Assembly: GCF_024294905.1 (NCBI RefSeq)
Contig: NZ_JANCOC010000001.1
Location: 176,599-240,598, forward strand
Reading direction: 5' to 3'
From: Rothia gullae
GTDB taxonomy: Bacteria; Actinomycetota; Actinomycetes; Actinomycetales; Micrococcaceae
DNA length: 64,000 nt
This document shows positions 25,268-33,506 of the stretch, piece after piece. Below the pieces are notes generated by a model. It saw nothing but the letters and a program-made list of their open reading frames with translations. It was not told where the DNA came from and searched no databases. The translations under genes were made by a program, and so were the position numbers. Each line of letters begins with the position of its first letter. Position 1 is the first letter of the stretch.

Positions 25268-26089
25268 ATGTCTCACGATCACGCAGCACACGGCCACGGC
25301 GGCGCACACGGCGCAGGTCAGGGCGGCTACACCCACGCAGGCCACGGCTACGGCGGCGTACCCAAGGGCTACGCAGTCCAGCACTCCGCAGCTGACGAGA
25401 ACCGCCGCGGCCGCGAAGAAGGCGAAACCCTGCACTACGCCCTGTACACCGTGTTCGCACGCTCCGGAGCACGCCCCGCAGAGTCCAACACCGACGAAGC
25501 ACGCGCCGAATTCGAGAAGGTCGCAGAACAGCTCGCAGCAGACGGCGTGACCCTGCGCGGCATCTACGACGTCTCCGCAATGCGCGACAACGCAGACGTC
25601 ATGATCTGGACCCACGGAGAAACCCCCGAAAAGCTGCAGGCAGCAGTCCGCAAGATCCGCCGCACCGCACTCTTCGCAGGCACCACCATCGTCTGGTCCA
25701 CCATGGGCGTACACCGCGAAGCAGAATTTACCCGCAACCACGCACCCGCCTACGCACGCGGCAAGGCACCCGAAGCATGGGTCTGCGTCTACCCCTTCGT
25801 ACGCTCCTACGACTGGTACTACATGAACCCCGAACGCCGCGCAGAAATGCTCAAGAACCACGGTATGAAGGCAATCGACTTCCCGCAGATTCTGGCAAAC
25901 ACCGTCGCAACCTTCGGCATGAACGACTACGAGTGGGTTCTCGCCCTTGAAGCACCCCAGCTCGTTGACCTCGTCGACATGATGCGCCACTTCCGCAACA
26001 CCGAAGCACGCCTGCACGTGCGCGAGGAAACCCCCTTCTACACCGGCCGCCGCATTGGCGCAGACGAAGTAGCAGAGGTTCTGGCGTGA
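25268..26089 (+). CDS. hemQ: Coproheme decarboxylase ChdC (HemQ)
   Basis: Converts coproheme to heme b with peroxide, the last step of the coproporphyrin route. The protein is 273 aa, against about 230-250 for relatives. The chlorite-dismutase-like fold is seen from residue 55. Family motif YPFVRSYDWYYM (175-186) holds the tyrosine proposed as the radical site, and MLKNHGMKA has the proximal heme ligand His198. The first 40 residues are His/Gly-rich (HDHAAHGHGG, THAGHGYGG), an unusual extension that could bind metal. A GAAAGGA site precedes the start. The stop overlaps the cpfC start (GTGA). Confidence 0.93.
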   Translation: MSHDHAAHGHGGAHGAGQGGYTHAGHGYGGVPKGYAVQHSAADENRRGREEGETLHYALYTVFARSGARPAESNTDEARAEFEKVAEQLAADGVTLRGIYDVSAMRDNADVMIWTHGETPEKLQAAVRKIRRTALFAGTTIVWSTMGVHREAEFTRNHAPAYARGKAPEAWVCVYPFVRSYDWYYMNPERRAEMLKNHGMKAIDFPQILANTVATFGMNDYEWVLALEAPQLVDLVDMMRHFRNTEARLHVREETPFYTGRRIGADEVAEVLA

Positions 26090-27525
26090 GCCATCAGCCG
26101 CACAACGGCGTAACCCTCAACGGCACGCTCCTGCCGGACGATGTGGTACCCAACCGCACCGACCCGGCGAACACCGCCTCCAACGGCCCCGCCGGGCTCA
26201 ACGAGCAGACCCTCGGCGACTACCGAAGCGAACGCAGCATCACCCGTGAGCGCGCCGAAGAGGTGCGCCCCTACGACCTGGTGATTCTCTCCTCCTTCGG
26301 TGGCCCCGAGGGGCAGGAGGACGTCATCCCGTTCCTGCGCAACGTGACTGCTGGCCGCGGCATCCCGGATGAGCGCCTCGAAGAGGTCGCCACCCACTAC
26401 CGCGCCAACGGCGGCGTCTCGCCCATTAACGAGCAGAACCGTGCCCTGCTCGCCGCACTGCAGCAGGCGCTCGCCGAGCGTGGCCCGCACATCCCGATCA
26501 CCTGGGCGAACCGCAACTGGAAGCCCTACGTGAAGGACGTGCTCGCCGAAGCCTACGAGAACGGCCACCGCAACGTGCTCGTGCTGGCGACCAGCGCCTA
26601 CCCCGGCTACTCGAGCTGCCGCCAGTACCGTGAAGACTACGGCATGGCGATCGAGCAGCTCGGCCTGGAAGGTCGCGTGCACGTGGGCAAGATACGTCAG
26701 TTCTTTGACGTGCCCGGCTTCTCTCGCGCTTTCGCTGACGGGCTGAAGGACGGCCTCGTCACGGTGCGTGAGCAGCTTGCCGCACGCGATAGTGGTTCGC
26801 TGAACCCGCGCCTGCGCATCATGTTCTGCACCCACTCGGTGCCGACCTCCGCGGCGAATGAGGCAGGCCCGCGCGGTGTGAACTACGAGGGCGGCTCCGC
26901 CTATGTGGAGAAGCACCTGCAGGTCGCTCGCGCCGTGCTTTCGCTGGTTCACGATGAGGCCCCGCAGCTTCTGCAGAACGTCGAATGGGAGCTGGTGTAC
27001 CAGTCCCGTTCCGGCCCGCCGTCCATGCCGTGGCTGGAACCGGACGTCAATGACGCCCTGGAGGCGCTACCCACCCCCGCCAACCCGGCGGAGGACGGCG
27101 AAGCCCCCGTGGAAGGCGTCGTGCTGGTGCCCCTCGGCTTCGTCTCCGACCACATGGAAGTCAAGTGGGATTTGGACACCGAGGCGCTGGACACCTGCAA
27201 ACGCCTGGGCGTGGTTGCCGTCCGCACCCCCACCCCCGGCACGCATCCGGCGTACGTGGAGTCGCTGCGCCGCCTCATTGAGGAGCGCGTGGAGAACGGC
27301 GTTTCAGCCGACCTGCGCCCCGAACGTGAGAGCGTCCTCGCCCCGAGCGCGAGCGGTCAGTACGGCTGGTTCGACGAGTGCGAACCCGGCTGTTGCAAGC
27401 CCGGCCGAGGTGCTCCGAAGCCGGTCATCGCTGAGTACGCAGCCAGCGCTGAGGACAGCGCTTCTGAGAACGCACCCGTCAGCCGCTCCAATGGATGCGG
27501 CTCCGGCGGATGTTGCTCCCACTAA
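26086..27525 (+). CDS. hemH: Coproporphyrin ferrochelatase CpfC (HemH) with Cys-rich tail
   Basis: Inserts Fe2+ into coproporphyrin III. The protein is 479 aa, with about 60 extra N-terminal residues before YDLVILSSFGGPEG. Core motifs: TSAYPGYSSCRQYRED (Cys178), FCTHSVPTSA and VPLGFVSDHMEVKWDLD. Cys178 together with C432, C436 and C437 (ECEPGCC) match the [2Fe-2S] ligands of actinobacterial ferrochelatases. A second Cys cluster CGSGGCCSH ends the protein (471-479), which is unusual. GTG start overlaps the chdC stop by 4 bases, so translation is coupled. The 184-base gap after it is CA-rich. Confidence 0.92.
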   Translation: MSHQPHNGVTLNGTLLPDDVVPNRTDPANTASNGPAGLNEQTLGDYRSERSITRERAEEVRPYDLVILSSFGGPEGQEDVIPFLRNVTAGRGIPDERLEEVATHYRANGGVSPINEQNRALLAALQQALAERGPHIPITWANRNWKPYVKDVLAEAYENGHRNVLVLATSAYPGYSSCRQYREDYGMAIEQLGLEGRVHVGKIRQFFDVPGFSRAFADGLKDGLVTVREQLAARDSGSLNPRLRIMFCTHSVPTSAANEAGPRGVNYEGGSAYVEKHLQVARAVLSLVHDEAPQLLQNVEWELVYQSRSGPPSMPWLEPDVNDALEALPTPANPAEDGEAPVEGVVLVPLGFVSDHMEVKWDLDTEALDTCKRLGVVAVRTPTPGTHPAYVESLRRLIEERVENGVSADLRPERESVLAPSASGQYGWFDECEPGCCKPGRGAPKPVIAEYAASAEDSASENAPVSRSNGCGSGGCCSH

Positions 27526-27709
27526 CCCCACCCCTGTAGCTCCGGCTCGCCCCCAACACCCCTGACCGGGGCGTGCGGGCGGGTCGGAGCGCACGTGCCT
27601 ACAAGCTACCCCCAGAAGTTAGACAAACACACAGCGTCGCAAACACACAGCCTCTGGGGGAAACACACACCCCTACGGGCTATCACACACATCCCCGAAA
27701 AGGAGAGAT
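27526..27709 (+). other. CA-rich spacer with long-loop hairpin before hemC
   Basis: CCCCCAGA (27609-27616) and TCTGGGGG (27653-27660) pair across a loop rich in ACACACAGC repeats. The hemC ribosome site AAAAGGAGAG follows. No gene is present. Confidence 0.45.
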
Positions 27710-28843
27710 ATGAGCCATCACGAGTACATCTTGGGCACCCGCGGGTCTGCTCTCGCCCTAACCCAAAGCCGTATTGCCGCTGAAACCGTCATCTCCCTCT
27801 ACACCGAACACCAGGCACACCACGGCGCCGCAGATGCCGAGGTTGTGGACTTCACCCTGCGCACCGTCAAAACCGAAGGGGACGTGCTCACCGGCCCCCT
27901 GGCAACCCTCGGTGGTACCGGCGTATTCGCTGCGGCACTGCGCCAGCGTCTGCTCGACGGCGAGAACGCCTCCGAAGAAAACCGCGTGGACATGGCGGTA
28001 CACTCCCTCAAGGACCTGCCCTCCGCACCCTGCCCCGGCCTGGTCATCGCCGCAACCCTCAAACGTGAAGACCCCCGCGACGCCCTCGTGGCACGCGACG
28101 GTCTGACCGTCGACACCCTGCCCAAAGGCTCCCGCGTGGGCACCGGCTCACCCCGCCGCGCCGCCCAGCTGCGTGCACTGCGCCCCGATCTTGAAATCGT
28201 GGACATTCGCGGTAACGTGGGCACCCGCATCGGCCGCGTGAAAGGCTTTGAAGAGCACGCCGGCAAGCAGGTCGTACTCCGCCAGAACGCTGAAACCTCC
28301 GAACGCGCCGACCACGGTGTAGGCACCGAACGCAACGGCGACTGCGACGCCGTGGTGCTCGCCGTCTCCGGACTGAAGCGCCTGGGCAAGGAAGAACTCA
28401 TCACCGAGTACCTTGACCCCACCCGCATGCTGCCCGCCCCCGGCCAGGGTGCGCTCGCCCTGGAAGTGCGCGAAAGCGAATTCGAGAACCCGGACCCCGC
28501 CGTGCTCGCCGACCCCGAGGTGGCGCGCCCGGTGCGTGCCCTCGGCCGTGCTCTGCTCGCCGCAAACCACTACGAAACCCGCCTCGCGGTCAGCGCCGAA
28601 CGTGCCCTGCTGCGCCGCCTCGAAGCCGGATGCGCCGCGCCCATCGGCGCGTACGCGCACATGGTTGAAGGCGACCTGGTGCTTAACGTTGTGGTGGCGT
28701 CCCCGGACGGCACCGACATGCTGCGCCACACCTCGGCAACCGCCGAACTGGATGTGCCCGGCGCCGAACGCCTGGGCGTGCGCGTGGCAGAAGACCTGCT
28801 ACAGATGGGCGCCGCCGCACTGGCCGGATTGGACCTGAAGTAG
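27710..28843 (+). CDS. hemC: Hydroxymethylbilane synthase HemC
   Basis: Porphobilinogen deaminase, which joins four porphobilinogens into hydroxymethylbilane. The protein (377 aa) has the N-terminal LGTRGSALALTQ, the MAVHSLKDLPSAPCPGL segment, RGNVGTRIGRV, LPAPGQGALALEVRE and the dipyrromethane-anchor cysteine in EAGCAAPIGAYA (about residue 308). About 50 residues longer than E. coli HemC, with inserts around 130-150. An AAAAGGAGAG site lies 5 bases before the ATG. It ends 5 bases before hemD. Confidence 0.95.
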   Translation: MSHHEYILGTRGSALALTQSRIAAETVISLYTEHQAHHGAADAEVVDFTLRTVKTEGDVLTGPLATLGGTGVFAAALRQRLLDGENASEENRVDMAVHSLKDLPSAPCPGLVIAATLKREDPRDALVARDGLTVDTLPKGSRVGTGSPRRAAQLRALRPDLEIVDIRGNVGTRIGRVKGFEEHAGKQVVLRQNAETSERADHGVGTERNGDCDAVVLAVSGLKRLGKEELITEYLDPTRMLPAPGQGALALEVRESEFENPDPAVLADPEVARPVRALGRALLAANHYETRLAVSAERALLRRLEAGCAAPIGAYAHMVEGDLVLNVVVASPDGTDMLRHTSATAELDVPGAERLGVRVAEDLLQMGAAALAGLDLK

Positions 28844-28848
28844 GCGCC

Positions 28849-29784
28849 ATGTCTGCCCCGCCTTCTGATACCTCGCGTTCTGAATCCCGGCAGGTTGATG
28901 CCCCGCAGGCTGATGTCCCGCGCACGGTTCTGCTGACCCGCTCCGCCGCCCAGGGAGCCGCCTTCGCCCGCGCCCTCGCCGAGGAAAGCGCGCAGAACGG
29001 GTTAGGGGAGCCCCGGGTACTCTTCGCCCCGCTACAGCAGGCACGCACCGTCAAACCGGGCGCAGATCACGCCGCCGCGCTGGAGGCGCTCGCCTCCGGT
29101 CACTATGCTTGGGTGAGCTTCACGAGCGCCAACACGGTTCGCGCCTGCGCCGAGCTGTGGGGTGCGGAGTTTGCCCGCGCCTGTGCAAGCGGGGGAGTGC
29201 GCATCGCCTGCGTGGGTGCAGCAACCGCCCGCGCCGTACACGCCCAGCTGGGGCTGGGCACGGATTTTCAACCGCAGGTGCAGAGCGCCGCCGGTATGCT
29301 CACAGAGTTCGAGAGCCCCGCCCCCGTAGCCCCCGCAGCTGATTCCGCCGCGACTGATTCAGCTGCAGTGCTGGTTCTGGAAGGCTCCAACGCCCGCCCG
29401 ACCCTGCGCGAAGGCCTCAAAAACCTGGGCTGGGACAGCCACCGCTGCGTGCTCTACGACATGGTGCCCGCCGAGCAGGTGGCACCCGGCGAGCTGAGCC
29501 TTGCCGCCGCCCGCGCATTTGTGCAGGGGAATGCCGTAGATGCCACCAACCCGGAAATCACCGCCCCGGAAACCCCCGCGCCGGATGTGCTGGTGGTGAC
29601 CGCCCCCTCCCGCCTGCACGCCCTGCTGGACGGCACCCCCGCGCTACCGCCCGAATCCGTGGCGCCGGTTGTGGCGATTGGGGCGAGTACCGCCTCCGCA
29701 TGCCGCGCCCTGAACCTGCGCTACGTGCAGGCCGATTCGCCGTCACCGCAGGATTTGGCGCGCGCCGCCGCGTCCTTCATTTAG
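28849..29784 (+). CDS. hemD: Uroporphyrinogen-III synthase HemD
   Basis: Closes and inverts ring D of hydroxymethylbilane. The protein (311 aa) is divergent, as usual for HemD: a first domain opening VLLTRSAAQGAAFARAL, the YAWVSFTSANTVRAC segment, IACVGAATARAV, and a second domain with VLVLEGSNARPTLREGL and VAIGASTASACRAL. A start is placed at ATG 28849, 5 bases after hemC. The first 25 residues are low complexity. The 3' end, including the TAG, is followed by a 17-base-offset copy. Confidence 0.88.
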   Translation: MSAPPSDTSRSESRQVDAPQADVPRTVLLTRSAAQGAAFARALAEESAQNGLGEPRVLFAPLQQARTVKPGADHAAALEALASGHYAWVSFTSANTVRACAELWGAEFARACASGGVRIACVGAATARAVHAQLGLGTDFQPQVQSAAGMLTEFESPAPVAPAADSAATDSAAVLVLEGSNARPTLREGLKNLGWDSHRCVLYDMVPAEQVAPGELSLAAARAFVQGNAVDATNPEITAPETPAPDVLVVTAPSRLHALLDGTPALPPESVAPVVAIGASTASACRALNLRYVQADSPSPQDLARAAASFI

Positions 29785-29800
29785 GCGCGTCCTTCATCTA
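29769..29800 (+). repeat. 17-base-period duplication over the hemD stop
   Basis: CGCGTCCTTCATTTA (29769-29783) recurs as CGCGTCCTTCATCTA (29786-29800) with one change. The first copy runs into the TAG stop; the second makes a second stop-like TAA. Confidence 0.9.
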
Positions 29801-29839
29801 AGACTTCACATTATTTCGCAAGAATTTTCAGGAGAGATC

Positions 29840-30841
29840 ATGAACCTCACCCGCCGCCCGCGCCGCCTGCGCACCACCGCAGCCATGCGCTCCCTCGTTG
29901 CTGAGACCACCCTGCGCCCCGCGCAGCTGATTCAGGTGTTCTTCGTTCGCGACGGTATCGACGAACCGCAGCCGATTCGCTCGATGCCCGGCCAGTACCA
30001 GCACACCCTGGAGAGCATCATTCCCGCCGTGCGTGAGGCGTACGAGGCGGGCATCCGCTGCATTGACCTGTTCGGCATTCCCCGCGATGAGGATAAGGAC
30101 GAGGTCGGCTCGACCGCGTGGGATCCGCAGGGCATCCTGAACCGTGCGATTGCTGTGTGCCGTGAGGAGTTCGGCGACGACCTGGTGGTCATGGCCGACA
30201 CCTGCCTGGACGAGTTCACGAGCCACGGCCACTGCGGCGTGCTGGTCGATGACGGCCACGGCACGCTCGTGGTGGATAACGACCAGACCGTGGAGCTGTA
30301 CTGCAAGATGGCGGTTTCGCAGGCGCGCGCGGGTGCGCACACGGTGTCCCCGTCGGGCATGATGGACGGCCAGATTGCGGCGATGCGTGCCGCCCTGGAC
30401 GAGGCTGGCTTTGAGGATGTGTCGATTCTGGCGTATTCGGCGAAGTACGCTTCGGCGTTCTTCGGCCCGTTCCGTGACGCGGTGGAGTCGACGTTTAAGG
30501 GTGACCGTAAGACGTATCAGCAGGACCCGGCGAACCGCCGCGAGTCGCTGCTGGAGGTGCGCGCTGACCTGGAGGAGGGCGCGGATATGGTGATGGTGAA
30601 GCCTGCCGGCAGCTACCTGGATATTGTGCGTGAGGTGGCGGAGTTTTCGCCGGTGCCGGTGGCGGCGTATCAGGTGTCGGGTGAGTACGCGATGATTGAG
30701 GCTGCTGCTGCGAACGGCTGGATTGACCGTAAGGCTGTGGTGTTGGAGTCGCTGCGCTCGATTCACCGCGCCGGTGCGGACGTTATTCTGACCTATTACG
30801 GTACGGAGGCGGCAGGCTGGCTGCGCGAGCTGGACGCCTAA
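29840..30841 (+). CDS. hemB: Delta-aminolevulinic acid dehydratase HemB
   Basis: Joins two 5-aminolevulinates into porphobilinogen. The protein (333 aa) has both Schiff-base lysines: SAKYASAFFGPFR (about K202) and MVKPAGSYLD (about K254). A metal-binding-type loop ADTCLDEFTSHGHCGV and RDYR-like TFKGDRKTYQQDPANRRE follow. The ATG has CAGGAGAGA upstream. It is the last gene of the heme operon. Codon usage shifts back to GAG/CTG/GGT style inside this gene. Confidence 0.95.
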   Translation: MNLTRRPRRLRTTAAMRSLVAETTLRPAQLIQVFFVRDGIDEPQPIRSMPGQYQHTLESIIPAVREAYEAGIRCIDLFGIPRDEDKDEVGSTAWDPQGILNRAIAVCREEFGDDLVVMADTCLDEFTSHGHCGVLVDDGHGTLVVDNDQTVELYCKMAVSQARAGAHTVSPSGMMDGQIAAMRAALDEAGFEDVSILAYSAKYASAFFGPFRDAVESTFKGDRKTYQQDPANRRESLLEVRADLEEGADMVMVKPAGSYLDIVREVAEFSPVPVAAYQVSGEYAMIEAAAANGWIDRKAVVLESLRSIHRAGADVILTYYGTEAAGWLRELDA

Positions 30842-30866
30842 CACCCCCCCTCTTTGGATGCCGAGA

Positions 30867-30923
30867 AGCCACATGTGTTTCGAAAAGCCACGTCTTTGGT
30901 GGCTTCTCGAAACACATGTGGCT
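30867..30923. terminator. 25-base inverted repeat after hemB (copy 1)
   Basis: Arms 30867-30891 and 30899-30923 pair over 25 bases with one mismatch (AGCCACATGTGTTTCG...CGAAACACATGTGGCT), with TTTTC after it. It lies between hemB and the convergent pseudogene and is repeated almost exactly at 33414-33470. Confidence 0.9.
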
Positions 30924-30932
30924 TTTCGCCGT

Positions 30933-32117
30933 TTATGGTTGTTCTTCGTTGATAGGTTTGTACCCGAGGGAGGTGCACACAATGTTGCCGTTGGTGAAGT
31001 ATTCCGCGAGCTTCTCTCGGTCGGCGGGGGAGCGCAGGTCCGCCCAGCGTTCCTGCTCCAGGTAGAACGCAACCTGGGAGGTTAGGCAGACGACCCGCTC
31101 ATCGTGCACCGCCACAATGTGCCTGCGCAGCCACGGCATGCGCTGAGCGAGGTTCGGCGGGATCTTGGACGGCACCTTGATTTCTATCTGCCATTGCGAG
31201 GGCTCGTAGAAGGTCGGCTTGATCTATTCGGGGTTCTTCGGGAAGACGCAGAACTCCTCAATGTCGGGGTAACGGTACTTCTTCGCGGGCAGGAAGAGCC
31301 GCCCGACGTAGAACGAATCGGGGTTGAACAGCAAGTAGACCTTCAAATAATGCCAACGTAGCGCTAGCGCCGCTGAGGCTGTAACCGCCAACATGATTGA
31401 GGCACCACCAATAGGCATTGGCGGGGTGTACAAAATTGTCCAGCCGACCAGGGAGTAGAGGAAGACGATGATCGCTAGCACCAGTGCAACCACCACGGTC
31501 ACGCAGAGCCCCAGATAGAGTCTAGGCGTCGAACGCACCGGTTTAGCTTGGGGATGTGCGTCCCGCGGAGTAAAGAACGCGTCAATACGGTTCAGCATTT
31601 CGCCCAGGACTTGGGGCATACCCGCGGTGTGGTTATCGAGGTTGAAGTAGCGGGAGCTACGCCAAATGAAGCGGCTCCAGCATGCACCCAGATAGACCAT
31701 GTAGAACGGCAGGACTAGTGCCGGTAGCAGGATGCCGTCACGGGCAATGTCCTTGTACAGCAGAAAGATGGACCGCGCGATAACGCAAGCCCACACGTAC
31801 ATGACGGCGTGCATCCACGCCTCAAACTTAGATACGCCAGAAATGCTATCGAGTTCTTTCCGGGCGCGGGTGAGGTTGGAACGCAGCTTATGTTTGGGGA
31901 GCGGGTCGCCGTCCAGGGAACGGCGTTCGGCGTACCTCATCGCTTTGTCTACGGGGGAGCCCTTGTAGAAAACGTGCAGCCGCCTCGCTTCTTCCTTGCT
32001 CATGGTTGAGGAGTAGGCGATATCGACTGCTACGCACACCACCAGGTACAGCAAGAAGGCGATGAGCCATATGTAGCGCAACGGCTCTAGGGGTATCCCC
32101 AAAGCGCTTAGCTCCAT
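30933..32117 (-). pseudogene. Membrane protein paralogue C, broken by an in-frame TAG
   Basis: Third tandem copy of the membrane-protein family at 32170-34688. From ATG 32117 (GAGAGGA upstream) the frame runs 297 codons to a TAG at 31224-31226, right after VFPKNPE. It then continues in the same frame for 97 codons to 30933, giving FYLEQERWADLRSPADREKL and TSLGYKP, which match the ends of both paralogues (QIAFNIEQGRWAQLDSPADRE). In the paralogues the stop position is an ordinary residue in NPDAIK. So this is one nonsense mutation, not two genes. Either the tail is lost or read-through occurs. Confidence 0.88.
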
Positions 32118-32169
32118 GAGTTGTCCTCTCTACGGGTATCGGTGATGGTGCGTGGCTTCGTGCCGGGCA

Positions 32170-33363
32170 TTAATTCACGGTACGGAAGGAGGCGATACGC
32201 GCCGCCTTCTTCGTCAGCTCATTCGCCGGCTTGTAGCCCAGCGTGAGGCAGATAGCGCGCCCCTCCACAAAATACAGGGGAAGCTTCTCGCGGTCCGCCG
32301 GGGAATCCACATCTGCCCAGCGTTCCTGCTCCAGCTTGAACGCAATATGCGCCACCAAACAATCGATGCGGTAATCCCCGAACCCAAAAGTCTGCTGGGA
32401 ACCATTGGAGAAGGTGACGGCAAGACGCCAATCACTGGGCATCTGCTGATCAGGGTCTATATCCTCGGGATCGCCCGTGTACCACGGGTAAACCTTGAAC
32501 CGCTCAATATCGGAGTACTGGCAGACCTTGGGCGAACGGAAAAACCGCCCACGCTTCACCACGGTCGGCGTGAACTGGTAGTACGAACGCACCGTACACC
32601 ACAGGTACGGAATGGCCAGCACATAGACGACAAGAAACGCTATTGACGTCTTACCGATGTAGGTGGGTACATACTCGAGCAGCTCAGTGTTCGCGAGCGA
32701 ATGAAGGTAGCAGAGCAGGAAGAAACCACCAACGGGAAGAGCTACAAAGAGGAAGATTCCCTGCCCCTTCCAATCAACTTGAATGGGCTCATTACTGGGC
32801 ATGGCGACCGTGCCGCGGAACGGGGCACTAAGCCGACCCAGTGTCCTGGTGTAAATAGTGGGCATGCCCAGGTGACGTTCATTGGGGCTGAAACTGCGTG
32901 CGACGCGCCAGCCGCGGCGACCCCAGCGCGCCGCCCAATACACCATGAGGAACGGCAGAAGCAGCCCCGGAATTAGGATTCCGTCGTACGCCATATCCCA
33001 GTACAGAACGAACGTCGAATAGACGATGACACACGCCCAGCCGTATACGAGAATATGCCCGAAATCCATAATGATGTTCGAGCCCTTAATGCTTTCCAGT
33101 TGGGCTTCAGCCCTGCGGAATGCCGCTTCTTCCTGCTCGGGCGTGAGGTGAGTGCCAGCATCCGCGAGCTCTGTAATTGCCTCCTTCACATCCTCGATGG
33201 GGGAACCCATGACCGAGATATAAACTTTGCGGGCGCGCTCAGCGCCAATGAGCGTCGGGTAGGCGACCTCCACCAGCAGGCAGCACGCCAGGTAGATGAA
33301 GAACGCCACCAGCCATATGTTGCGCACCTGCTCCAGGGGCAGGCCCAGGGCTGCAAGGTCCAT
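32170..33363 (-). CDS. Membrane protein paralogue B, unrecognised family
   Basis: A 397-residue protein. Hydrophobic helices lie at about 12-33, 100-125, 130-152, 210-235 and 242-262. The C-terminal region (270-390) is soluble and strand-rich (FTPTVVKRGRFFRSPKVCQYSDIERFKVYP...TFSNGSQQTFGFGDYRIDCLVAHIAFKLEQERWADVDSPADREKL). This pattern recalls a bacterial PH-like domain, by analogy only. No family is recognised. Upstream, about 35 bases including ACCATCACCGATACCCG and the ribosome site are shared with copy C. Confidence 0.75.
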   Translation of the reverse strand: MDLAALGLPLEQVRNIWLVAFFIYLACCLLVEVAYPTLIGAERARKVYISVMGSPIEDVKEAITELADAGTHLTPEQEEAAFRRAEAQLESIKGSNIIMDFGHILVYGWACVIVYSTFVLYWDMAYDGILIPGLLLPFLMVYWAARWGRRGWRVARSFSPNERHLGMPTIYTRTLGRLSAPFRGTVAMPSNEPIQVDWKGQGIFLFVALPVGGFFLLCYLHSLANTELLEYVPTYIGKTSIAFLVVYVLAIPYLWCTVRSYYQFTPTVVKRGRFFRSPKVCQYSDIERFKVYPWYTGDPEDIDPDQQMPSDWRLAVTFSNGSQQTFGFGDYRIDCLVAHIAFKLEQERWADVDSPADREKLPLYFVEGRAICLTLGYKPANELTKKAARIASFRTVN

Positions 33364-33413
33364 GAATTGTCCTCTCTACGGGTATCGGTGATGGTGTGTC
33401 TGTGATGCTCAGA

Positions 33414-33470
33414 AGCCACATGTGTTTCGAAAAGCCACGTCTTTGGTGGCTTCTCGAAACACATGTGGCT
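33414..33470. terminator. 25-base inverted repeat between paralogues A and B (copy 2)
   Basis: Same sequence as 30867-30923 over its whole length, with the same single mismatch. It lies after the stop of paralogue A and before paralogue B, so copying it with the gene is likely. Just beside it, GCGGTATAAGA is duplicated in tandem (33475-33485 and 33486-33496). Confidence 0.9.
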
Positions 33471-33506
33471 TCTCGCGGTATAAGAGCGGTATAAGAGCGT
33501 ACCGGT

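Noticed and set aside
30933..31175. Separate 80-residue gene after the broken paralogue
   Set aside because: It is in the same frame as the preceding 297 codons and matches the C-terminus of the intact paralogues, so it is the rest of a nonsense-mutated gene.
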